Below, one piece after another: positions 18,708 to 26,782 of a DNA stretch of 64,000 bases (positions are counted from its first letter, which is position 1; every line of letters begins with the position of its first letter). The notes under the pieces were generated by a model. It saw nothing but the letters and a program-made list of their open reading frames with translations, made no database searches and was not told where the DNA came from. A program made the position numbers and the translations under genes. Source of the DNA: Anaerolineales bacterium (lineage in GTDB: Bacteria > Chloroflexota > Anaerolineae > Anaerolineales > Villigracilaceae); contig JADGEO010000007.1 of NCBI GenBank assembly GCA_016744335.1, positions 33,931 through 97,930 of the forward strand, in the 5' to 3' direction.

Positions 18708-20543
18708 TTAGGCAATTCCTTCAATTTCTTTTTCTAATTCATCATCAATCCGCGTTTGTATCTCGTAAATCTCGCGGTACATTCCATCTTCTTGCTCTAG
18801 TAGTTCTTCGTGCGTGCCGGCTTGGACAATTTGTCCGCCATCTAGCACTAAAATTAAGTCTGCCACCATCACAGATTGAATACGGTGAGCGATGATGAAG
18901 GTCGTCCGATTTTGCATTAGGTTGTTTAACGCGGTGCGAATTTCGGCTTCGGTTTCTGTATCTACGGAGGATGTTGAATCATCCAAAATTAGGATATGCG
19001 GATTTTTCAGCAATGTCCGTGCGATGGCGATGCGTTGCTTCTGTCCGCCAGAGAGAGTGACTCCCTTCTCGCCGACTAAGGTGCCATACCCATCTGGAAA
19101 CTCCGTGACGACCGTGTGGACGCTTGCCGCGCGTGCCGCTTCTTCTACTTCTGCGTCTGAGACATCTCTGCCCACGCCGTAGGTGATATTCTCTCGAATT
19201 GAGCGTGAGAAGAGGAAGGGTTCTTGCTCTACAATGCCGGTTTGGGCACGCATATATTTTCTTGAGTAATCGCTCAACTCAACGCCATCCATGCGGATTG
19301 AGCCTTCGGTATAATCGTAAAAGCGGGGTAATAAGTTGACCAACGATGTTTTGCCCGAGCCAGTTGACCCAAGCAAGGCAACAGCCGCACCCGCTTTGCA
19401 GTTAAAAGAAATGTCCGTGAGCACGCGCGTCCCGTTTGCTTTTTCATCTGGGTAGGCAAAGGAAACATTTTCAAAGACAATATCGCCGCGCAGATCGCCA
19501 TCTGGTTCAATCTTCCCATCATTTAGCGGTTCGCGAATTTCTTTTACGATATCCATTAGGCGGCCATAAGAGACTAATCCTGTTGAGGTTTGAACGATGA
19601 GCCGTCCCAGGTTGCGGATGGGCCAAATAAGCCACGCTACCAGCCCGACATAGGTGAGATAATCACCAATTGTGATTTCACCGTTAATTGTCATGGTTGC
19701 GGCGTAGACAAAACCAAAGAGCATTTGCGCACCCAAGATAAGATCTGAGAGGGGCCAAAATAGTGAGTGCATGAGAAGTAGATGCCTGCCTCGCTTGAAT
19801 TTCTCCCAGTTGTCACCTTCAAATTTGGTCTTTTCGTATTCTTGTTTAGCGAAGGCTTTAACGACGCGCACGCCTGTTAGGTTTTCTTGAAGCGTAGTTG
19901 AGAGTATGGTGCCTTGTTCTTGATATTTTTCATAGCGTTTGGTAACGCGCTTGAAAAACCACAATGACATGAGAAGCATGAAGGGGATGACGACAACCGA
20001 TATCCAGGCTAGTTCTGCGTTGAGATTGAGCAAGGCGGCAAAGTTGATGAAGAAAATAAGCACGATGCGCCCCACGCCAATGGCTTGCTCGCTGAAGAAA
20101 CGGCGGACAGCATCTACATCGGATGTGACGCGCTCAATTAAGTCACCAACTGCGGTGTTGCCGTGGTAAGAGAAGTTGAGGCGTTGAATATGGTCGAAGA
20201 GAAAATCGCGTAAACGGCGCGCAATCCCTTCGGCGGTATAGGCGGCTAATCTGCCGGAGATGAAGGAAAAGCCACCCTGAAAGAGGGATAGCCCTACGAA
20301 TCCTAACGCGATCCAAAAGAAAGAGCGTGAAAGATTGCCGTTGATTGGTTCAGCATTCCCTGCCACTAAATCGGCAAAATAGCCAAGTAGCAGGTAGGTA
20401 AGCGTTTTAGATGTCGCTGAAACTGCCAGTGCAAGCGTTGCGCCGAGATAGGGTAGGCGGTAGTCCACCATCATTAGCCAGAGTCCTTTTAGGCGATTTT
20501 TTGAGATGGTGTTTCGGAAGTCGAAGGTGAATGGTTTGTTCAT
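18708..20543 (-). CDS. ABC exporter, TMD-NBD half (degenerate Walker B, DD instead of DE)
   Basis: GSTGSGKTS, LSGGQKQRIAIARTLL, ILILDDSTSSVDTETE. Confidence 0.93.
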   Translation of the reverse strand: MNKPFTFDFRNTISKNRLKGLWLMMVDYRLPYLGATLALAVSATSKTLTYLLLGYFADLVAGNAEPINGNLSRSFFWIALGFVGLSLFQGGFSFISGRLAAYTAEGIARRLRDFLFDHIQRLNFSYHGNTAVGDLIERVTSDVDAVRRFFSEQAIGVGRIVLIFFINFAALLNLNAELAWISVVVIPFMLLMSLWFFKRVTKRYEKYQEQGTILSTTLQENLTGVRVVKAFAKQEYEKTKFEGDNWEKFKRGRHLLLMHSLFWPLSDLILGAQMLFGFVYAATMTINGEITIGDYLTYVGLVAWLIWPIRNLGRLIVQTSTGLVSYGRLMDIVKEIREPLNDGKIEPDGDLRGDIVFENVSFAYPDEKANGTRVLTDISFNCKAGAAVALLGSTGSGKTSLVNLLPRFYDYTEGSIRMDGVELSDYSRKYMRAQTGIVEQEPFLFSRSIRENITYGVGRDVSDAEVEEAARAASVHTVVTEFPDGYGTLVGEKGVTLSGGQKQRIAIARTLLKNPHILILDDSTSSVDTETEAEIRTALNNLMQNRTTFIIAHRIQSVMVADLILVLDGGQIVQAGTHEELLEQEDGMYREIYEIQTRIDDELEKEIEGIA

Positions 20544-20728
20544 GGTGTTTGTCCTGTTGCTAAAGTAAAACGTGATGCGTGTTACGTGATTTTTTTGAAT
20601 ACGGATTGTACGGATTATACGGAGAAAAACTTTTTGTTTTTTCTCCGTAACTATAAAATCCTTTTCGATGTAATGCGTGAGTCTCTGTGTTCAAAAAATG
20701 CCGAAATTAAACAAAAAGCCACGATGCT

Positions 20729-20757
20729 GTGCGCACCGTGGCTAAAAAGACGAGAAT
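20729..20757 (-). terminator. Terminator after the 24-codon small ORF
   Basis: Minus strand AGCCACGGTGCGCACAGCATCGTGGCTTTTTG: stem AGCCACG/CGTGGCT then U-run. Confidence 0.7.
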
Positions 20758-20771
20758 ATAGATTCTTTCTT

Positions 20772-20846
20772 TAAAGAGGGATAGGCGCACTACGATTAAG
20801 TGAGTTATCAACAATAACAGGGATAAAAAGTTTTTGAGTTGTCATT
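20772..20846 (-). CDS. Candidate small ORF MTTQKLFIPVIVDNSLNRSAPIPL (24 aa)
   Basis: Consensus-like promoter, AAAAAGGAGCGCACTAAAATG ribosome-binding region, short ORF, then terminator hairpin. Confidence 0.5.
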
Positions 20847-20892
20847 TTAGTGCGCTCCTTTTTAAAATTTACTTCCGAGAAAGTATGTAAAG

Positions 20893-20921
20893 AGTTTATC
20901 ATTTTGAGATGGGCGAGTCAA
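20893..20921 (-). promoter_or_regulatory. Sigma70-like promoter for the small ORF
   Basis: Minus strand TTGACT-N17-TAAACT (-35 at 20916-20921, -10 at 20893-20898). Confidence 0.6.
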
Positions 20922-20995
20922 ATGGAATCTGTGAAAAAAAATGCAAAAAGAAAACTTCTTCTTTTTGCATCGCAAAGCCGTGTATAATAGTGTCT

Positions 20996-21757
20996 ATGAC
21001 TGAAACTAATAATATAACTCGTCGCCGCATTAGTATTTTGATTGATGGTGACAACGCACAAGCCAAACTGCTTCCGCAGATGTTGGCTGAAACCAGCAAA
21101 TATGGGCAGGTAACGATTCGTAGAATTTACGGGGATTGGACAACCGCCAGTATGAATTCATGGAAGAAAGTCTTGAATAATCATGCTGTGCAGCCAGTAC
21201 AACAATTCCGTTATACGATTGGCAAAAACGCGACAGATAGCGCAATGATTATTGACGCGATGGACATTCTCCATTCAGAGCATGTGAGCGGATTTTGCCT
21301 CGTCTCCAGTGATAGCGACTATACGCGTTTAGCGACTCGCATCCGTGAAGCCGGCATTTTTGTAATGGGCATTGGTGAAAAGAAAACTCCCAGACCTTTT
21401 GTTAACGCCTGTGACCTTTTTGTTTTCACCGAAAATCTTGCGCCTAAAAAGAAACCCGCTCCCCGAACGCGCACCAGTAGCTCTTCTAAACCACAAAAGC
21501 CAGCACCGAAACCTGTAAAAGACCCAGAGCCAATTCCATTGCTCAAACAGGCATTTGAAATTGCTGTCCGCGAAGATGGGTGGGCATCTATGGCAATGCT
21601 AGGCAACGCGCTCTATCAAATTGATCCCAGTTTTGACCCGCGTACTTATGGGCACGGTCAGCTTTCGAGATTAATTGGAAAGTATAAAAAGTATTTTGAA
21701 CTACGCACCCAAGATAGCAACGGCACGACTTTATTCCATGTGAAGTTGAAAGAATGA
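20996..21757 (+). CDS. NYN-domain protein (LabA/DUF88-like) with C-terminal OST-HTH/LOTUS-like domain
   Basis: ISILIDGDNAQAKLL, VSSDSDYTRLATRIREAGIFVMGIGEKKTP; C-terminal DGWASMAMLGNALYQIDPSFDPRTYGHGQLSRLIGKYKKYFEL. Start set at MTETNN rather than the track's upstream start. Confidence 0.9.
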   Translation: MTETNNITRRRISILIDGDNAQAKLLPQMLAETSKYGQVTIRRIYGDWTTASMNSWKKVLNNHAVQPVQQFRYTIGKNATDSAMIIDAMDILHSEHVSGFCLVSSDSDYTRLATRIREAGIFVMGIGEKKTPRPFVNACDLFVFTENLAPKKKPAPRTRTSSSSKPQKPAPKPVKDPEPIPLLKQAFEIAVREDGWASMAMLGNALYQIDPSFDPRTYGHGQLSRLIGKYKKYFELRTQDSNGTTLFHVKLKE

Positions 21758-21779
21758 AGTGAAACGTGATAAGTGAAAC

Positions 21780-21818
21780 GTAAAAAGGCTTCCCAGTTGC
21801 TGGGGAGCCTTTTTCTTT
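21780..21818 (+). terminator. Terminator between convergent genes
   Basis: AAAGGCTTCCCAG ttg CTGGGGAGCCTTTTTCTTTT. Confidence 0.8.
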
Positions 21819-21837
21819 TGCCCCTTTATCACCCTTG

Positions 21838-23082
21838 TTACTCTTCCTCCCCCTGCACTTCCTCATAAACATCTACAATCCTAGCCGCAATCTTCTCCCA
21901 CGCATATTGCTTCGCATAGCCAGCGGCGTTTTCACCCATTTTTTTTCTCAACTCACAATCGCCCAATAACGCGCCCAGTTTTTCAGCCAATACCTTTGGC
22001 GAATCAAAGGGGACATGGTAGCCCGTCTCACCATCTTTGACTAAATACGCCAATCCGCCCACCTGCGAAGCGATAACGGGGGTTCCGCAAGCCATCGCTT
22101 CTAAAGCCACCATCCCAAAAGATTCATAATGTGAGGGCATCAATAAAACCTCCGCCGCCGAATAATAATAGGGGAGTGTATCTTGCGCGCGTTTTCCCAA
22201 AAAGAGTGCCATTTGCCCTAAACAAAGTTCATTGCACAAGCCTTGTAAGTGTGCCATTTCTTCCGTTATTTCTTCTGGCGCGGCATCGGGTTCTCCGCCA
22301 ATAATTGCCACATAAAAGGGGTGCGCCGCGTCGTGCATGCCCAGCATTGAAACGGCCTTCATCAGCGTATCAATCCCCTTTAGCGGCTCAATTCTGCCTA
22401 CAAAAAGAGCCATACAATCATCGGGAGAAACACCAATATAATCTCGTGCCTCATCTTTGGGGATGGGGTAAAAATGCTCGGTATCTACACCGGGGGGGAT
22501 GACGGCCATCTTGCTCGCGTTTGCCTGATATAAAAATTGGAGTTGCGATTTTTCAGCAGGTGTGGCGACAATAATCCGATTCGCGCGTGTAATAACTTGC
22601 TTCTCACCATCAACGCGGTACGGTCCCTCACGTTCAGATTCACTACGCGCGATCCGATTCTTCATTGCACCCAAAGTATGAAACATGTGAACTATTGGCA
22701 CATCCCAAGCATCTTTCAGCATTCCCGCCGCGATGCCAGACAGCCAATAATGAGAATGGATCACGTCATAGTGCAAGTCTTTTTCTGCGGCAAACTGTTG
22801 GATGCCCGCAACAAAGTCGGGGAGATGCTCAGCAAGTTTCATTTTGGGGAGTGGCACCTCTTCCCCAGCGGGGATGTGAACGACGCGATTGCCAAATCCT
22901 AAATCGTGTAGAACATGTGGCACATGCTCGTCTTGTGAGCGGGTGAAAACATCTACATGGATTCCCATCCGCCCTAATTGTCGCGTCAAATCTCGGACGT
23001 AGACGTTCATCCCGCCGGTGTCTTTGCCGCCTAGTGTTGCGAGGGGGCAGGTGTGATAGGAGAGCATGGCTATTCGGAGCAT
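21838..23082 (-). CDS. Glycosyltransferase family 4 (GT-B, MshA/sucrose-phosphate-synthase-like)
   Basis: N-terminal GGKDTGGMNVYVRDLTRQLGRMGIHVDVFTR; C-terminal SHYESFGMVALEAMACGTPVIASQVGGL. Confidence 0.9.
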   Translation of the reverse strand: MLRIAMLSYHTCPLATLGGKDTGGMNVYVRDLTRQLGRMGIHVDVFTRSQDEHVPHVLHDLGFGNRVVHIPAGEEVPLPKMKLAEHLPDFVAGIQQFAAEKDLHYDVIHSHYWLSGIAAGMLKDAWDVPIVHMFHTLGAMKNRIARSESEREGPYRVDGEKQVITRANRIIVATPAEKSQLQFLYQANASKMAVIPPGVDTEHFYPIPKDEARDYIGVSPDDCMALFVGRIEPLKGIDTLMKAVSMLGMHDAAHPFYVAIIGGEPDAAPEEITEEMAHLQGLCNELCLGQMALFLGKRAQDTLPYYYSAAEVLLMPSHYESFGMVALEAMACGTPVIASQVGGLAYLVKDGETGYHVPFDSPKVLAEKLGALLGDCELRKKMGENAAGYAKQYAWEKIAARIVDVYEEVQGEEE

Positions 23083-23335
23083 GATTTTTCCCTTTTAGAT
23101 TTTGTGCCGCACTTTAGAGGGTGTTCCACGTTAAAGAGTTGCTGGTTGGCGGCACTCAAGTTGAGTTTACGCGTGAGCTTGGTTTTCATCCCAGAGAATT
23201 CTAACGCATAATTATAGCGGGTAGACATTGGGTTGCTAGGGACTGAAATCTAAAAAATTTTGGTATTCTCGTAACGCAAGATTTATCTTGCTCATATCTT
23301 TTCAAAAAACTATGTTTTTTTGTTCAAGTACTTAA

Positions 23336-23448
23336 TAGACCTCTTGCAAAAGCCTGTTTTCTCTACGCTCCCAGTGCCGTCCTCGGCGCAGGCTTCTCTA
23401 AAGCACGCCGCCGAGGACGGCGGCTAGAGCACTTATGCAAGAGGTCTA
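23336..23448. mobile_element. MITE-like element with ~17-bp terminal inverted repeats
   Basis: TAGACCTCTTGCAAAAG ... CTTATGCAAGAGGTCTA with a GC-rich internal hairpin (GCCGTCCTCGGCG/CGCCGAGGACGGC); no ORF; AT-rich flanks compatible with a short target duplication. Confidence 0.6.
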
Positions 23449-23537
23449 ATATAGGAGAAAAATCAGAAAAAGAAAGGAAGGACGTTAATAATTTTTTGTT
23501 ATAATTGTGATAATACTTACTAAAAGGAGATTTTTGT

Positions 23538-24335
23538 ATGGAATCTAAATATAACGCTACTGTTATTGGCAAAATTATGATTACGCCCGATATTATGGTT
23601 TTACGAGTTAATGCAGATAACCCGCGTGCTGAATTTGAATCGGGGCAGTATACGGTGCTTGGGCTTTATGGACACGAAGTGCGTTCTTTGAATTCAGAGG
23701 CAGAGCATAAATTTAGCCCTAATGATAAGTTGATTAGACGTGCTTATTCTATTGCTTCGCATCGCGCGGCGAGTAACGAGCTTGAGTTTTATATCTCTCA
23801 GGTTAAAGATGGGCAATTAACGCCCCGAGTTTTTGGTCTTGAACAAGGGGATCGTCTTTTTGTTGGCGAGAAAATTGTGGGGATGTTTAAGCTCTCAGAT
23901 ACGCCAAAGGGGATGGATATTGTGATGGTGGCAACGGGTACTGGTGTTGCGCCTTATATTAGTTTTTTGCGTTCTCATATTGCAGAAAATAGCGATATTA
24001 ATATGGCGGTGATTCACGGTGCCGCGCATCAATGGGATTTGGGCTATTATAGCGAATTAAGTTTTCTTGCTAGCACTTTTCCGAATTTTCATTATTTCCC
24101 TACGCTTACAGATGCAGATGAAACTTGGCAGGGGCATAAATTATGGATTGAGGAAATGCTAGAGCAGGGGATATTGGCTAGTGAGGCAAATATAGCTATA
24201 GCCCCCGAAAAAACACACTTTTTCTTATGCGGTAATCCTAAAATGGCAAAAGGTATTTCTGCTTGGTTGGGGCAATATGAATATATAAAACATTCTCGTA
24301 AAGCCCCTGGGGCATTGCATGTAGAAGAGTTTTAG
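23538..24335 (+). CDS. Ferredoxin-NADP(+) reductase family
   Basis: RAYSIASHRAASNELEFYIS (FAD), MVATGTGVAPYISFLRS (NADP), FFLCGNPKMAKGI. Confidence 0.88.
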   Translation: MESKYNATVIGKIMITPDIMVLRVNADNPRAEFESGQYTVLGLYGHEVRSLNSEAEHKFSPNDKLIRRAYSIASHRAASNELEFYISQVKDGQLTPRVFGLEQGDRLFVGEKIVGMFKLSDTPKGMDIVMVATGTGVAPYISFLRSHIAENSDINMAVIHGAAHQWDLGYYSELSFLASTFPNFHYFPTLTDADETWQGHKLWIEEMLEQGILASEANIAIAPEKTHFFLCGNPKMAKGISAWLGQYEYIKHSRKAPGALHVEEF

Positions 24336-24407
24336 TCGCAGATTTTAGACCTAAGACATCGGCTTTAAGTTTTTGCTTATGTCTTAGGTCGGACTGTTGA
24401 ATTTTTC

Positions 24408-24436
24408 TTGGCAGTTATAAACTGTGCTGGTATAAT
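24408..24436 (+). promoter_or_regulatory. Promoter of tRNA-Thr
   Basis: TTGGCA-N17-TATAAT directly upstream of the tRNA. Confidence 0.75.
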
Positions 24437-24453
24437 CTCGCCGCTAAGAAAAC

Positions 24454-24526
24454 GCCACCGTAGCTCAGTTGGTAGAGCAGACGCTTCGTAAGCGCCAGGT
24501 CATGGGTTCGACTCCCATCGGTGGCT
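24454..24526 (+). tRNA. tRNA-Thr (anticodon CGT)
   Basis: GCCACCG-TA-GCTCAGTTGGTAGAGC-A-GACGC-TTCGTAA-GCGCC-AGGTC-ATGGG-TTCGACT-CCCAT-CGGTGGC-T; complete cloverleaf with one A-C mismatch in the anticodon stem; CCA not encoded. Confidence 0.96.
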
Positions 24527-24531
24527 CAAAT

Positions 24532-24562
24532 AAAACGGGCGACTAATTTAGTCGCCCGTTTT
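24532..24562 (+). terminator. Bidirectional terminator after tRNA-Thr / metG
   Basis: AAAACGGGCGACT aattt AGTCGCCCGTTTT. Confidence 0.85.
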
Positions 24563-24596
24563 GATTCCCCATTTTCAATTTTTGATTTGTTTTATC

Positions 24597-26396
24597 CTAC
24601 CCCAACCGCGCTCTTTCTTCCTCAACAATCTCTTTATCTAATTTCTTAAACAGCGGTTTAGGCTTATTAAATGCCGCGCCAGGTTTCAACTCACTCGGTT
24701 TCCATTGCAAACCCTCTACGCCTTTATAGCGCAAAACGGTGTGTTCGCCGAGTGCGTCTTCTACATTTTCTATAAATTGCTCGCCAAAGAGTGGTGTTTG
24801 GTAGCCAAAAATTTGATTTAGTTTTTCGCTAGTGAAAGGCAAGAAGGGTGCGAAGATTGTTTTTAGGGAATCTATCGCTTTTAGGGCGGTGTAGACGGTT
24901 TTTCCCGCTTCTTCTTTATCTACCTTGAGTTCTTTCCACGGGGCAGAGGTGTCGAGATATTTATTGACTTCTGTTGCCAGTCTCATCGCTTCGTTTAGGG
25001 CGGCACGAATTTTGACGGCTTCGAGCAAATCGCCTACTTTTTCAAATCCCGTGTTCATAGTGGCAAGCAAGTGGAGGTCAGGTTCGCGTAGGGGCAGAGG
25101 CTCGCCCTCGTCCGTGCCAAAATCAGGGATTTTGCCATCCCAGTGTTTGTAGCAGAATGAAAGCACACGATTCGCCAAATTTCCCCAATTTGCAACCAAT
25201 TCATTATTATTATGGGCGAGGAAGAACTCCCAATCCCAGTCTGAATCTTTGGATTCGGGCATGTTTACGGTGAGGTAATAGCGCAGGGCATCGGGGTCGT
25301 AGCGGGTGAGGGCATCGCGTCCCCAGACTGCCCAGTTTTTGCTTCCGCTAATTTTTTTGCCTTCAAGATTCATAAATTGGTTGGCAGGCACATCGTGGGG
25401 AAGAGTCAAGTTTTTCTCTTCGCCAGTGAATTTTTGCATAAATGCTGTGCCTGCGCCCATAAGTTCGGCGGGCCAAAGTGCGGTGTGGAAGAAGATATTA
25501 TCTTTGCCTATAAAATGAATTTGGCGCGCATCGGGGTTGGTCCACCAATCTTGCCACGCATCGGGCGTTTGATTGATTTGGGATAGTTCGATGGGCGCAG
25601 AGAGATAGCCAATAACTGCCTCAAACCAAACATAGAGACATTTTCCCGCCCAATTTTCATCATCTACGGGGACGGGGATGCCCCAATCGAGGTCGCGGGT
25701 GATGGGGCGGGGGAGCAAGCCTTGAGATTCGATTTTATTGAGCGATTCGCCCAATACGGTATCGCGCATGTGGGCGGAACGCTCACGCAGAAAATCGGCG
25801 ACTTTTGGCTCTAATTTTGAGAGATCGAGATAAAAATGCTCTGTTTCTCGGAGTTCGAGCGTATCGCCACTTTTTGCATGGGGATTTTTCAATTTGGCAG
25901 GTTCTAGCACATTGCCGCAAGCATCGCATTGGTCAGAGCGTGCGCCATCTTCTCCGCAGATATAGCAAGTGCCTTCTACATAGCGGTCGGGGAGAAAACG
26001 GTTTGCTTCTGGTGAAAACCATTGCATGGATTTTTTGGGGTAGAGATAGGCATTTTCTTTGAGGGCTAAAAACATGGTTTGCGCTACTTTATGATGGTTT
26101 TCTGTGTGTGTGGTGGTGAAAATATCGTAGCTGATTCCCATTTGCTGAAAAAGCTCTAGAAAACCTTCGTGAAAGCGTTTATAAACTTTTTCTGGGGTAG
26201 TCCCTTCATCTTCTGCGCGCAAAGTGACAGGAGTGCCGTGCGAATCGGTGCCACTTACCATTACTACATTGCGCCCCTTTAGGCGATGATAACGGGCAAT
26301 AATATCACCCGACAAGTGTGAGCCAGTGATATTCCCGACATGGATTTCTGCGTTGGCGTAGGGCCACGCGATGGCAATTAAGACGTTTTCGGTCAT
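24597..26396 (-). CDS. metG: Methionyl-tRNA synthetase
   Basis: AWPYANAEIHVGNITGSHLSGDIIARY, CYICGEDGARSDQCDACG zinc motif, KISGSKNWAVWG. Confidence 0.97.
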   Translation of the reverse strand: MTENVLIAIAWPYANAEIHVGNITGSHLSGDIIARYHRLKGRNVVMVSGTDSHGTPVTLRAEDEGTTPEKVYKRFHEGFLELFQQMGISYDIFTTTHTENHHKVAQTMFLALKENAYLYPKKSMQWFSPEANRFLPDRYVEGTCYICGEDGARSDQCDACGNVLEPAKLKNPHAKSGDTLELRETEHFYLDLSKLEPKVADFLRERSAHMRDTVLGESLNKIESQGLLPRPITRDLDWGIPVPVDDENWAGKCLYVWFEAVIGYLSAPIELSQINQTPDAWQDWWTNPDARQIHFIGKDNIFFHTALWPAELMGAGTAFMQKFTGEEKNLTLPHDVPANQFMNLEGKKISGSKNWAVWGRDALTRYDPDALRYYLTVNMPESKDSDWDWEFFLAHNNNELVANWGNLANRVLSFCYKHWDGKIPDFGTDEGEPLPLREPDLHLLATMNTGFEKVGDLLEAVKIRAALNEAMRLATEVNKYLDTSAPWKELKVDKEEAGKTVYTALKAIDSLKTIFAPFLPFTSEKLNQIFGYQTPLFGEQFIENVEDALGEHTVLRYKGVEGLQWKPSELKPGAAFNKPKPLFKKLDKEIVEEERARLG

Positions 26397-26410
26397 TTGT
26401 GAAACTCCAG

Positions 26411-26604
26411 ACTGTAGACTTGAGACCTAAGATGTAAGATTTTTGGTAGTGGCTAAAATTGACTGACGCTTGCTCCCTCTGTCCTTCGGACATCTTCTTC
26501 TTCGGGGGAAGGCTAGGAAGGGGGAAAGGTGCGATATATATATATTCATATCAATCAAAATTTTACCATTACCAGATTTTTTAAGTCTTAGGTCTAAAGT
26601 CTCT
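26411..26604. repeat. Long imperfect inverted repeat (~42-bp arms) upstream of metG
   Basis: GACTTGAGACCTAAGATGTAAGATTTTTGGTAGTGGCTAAAATT versus reverse complement GACTTTAGACCTAAGACTTAAAAAATCTGGTAATGGTAAAATTTT. Confidence 0.6.
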
Positions 26605-26641
26605 GAAAAATAAAAAGGCTGTCCGATATTTTGGACAGCCT
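26605..26641 (-). terminator. Terminator hairpin
   Basis: AGGCTGTCC gatatttt GGACAGCC(T) with U-run on the minus transcript. Confidence 0.8.
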
Positions 26642-26663
26642 CTGTTGAATAGACTTGCGTTTA

Positions 26664-26744
26664 CTAACGCGCGCCTTCCAGCACTGCCCGTATGGAGCGG
26701 GGCATAGCCATATTTGCTAAGGAAGAAACGCGTTTTGTTTTCAT
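26664..26744 (-). CDS. Candidate small ORF MKTKRVSSLANMAMPRSIRAVLEGAR (26 aa)
   Basis: Short ORF followed directly by a strong terminator; ribosome-binding site weak. Confidence 0.3.
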   Translation of the reverse strand: MKTKRVSSLANMAMPRSIRAVLEGAR

Positions 26745-26782
26745 GAGCATTAGTTTACTATGAGCTACCTTTTGCGACAAGA

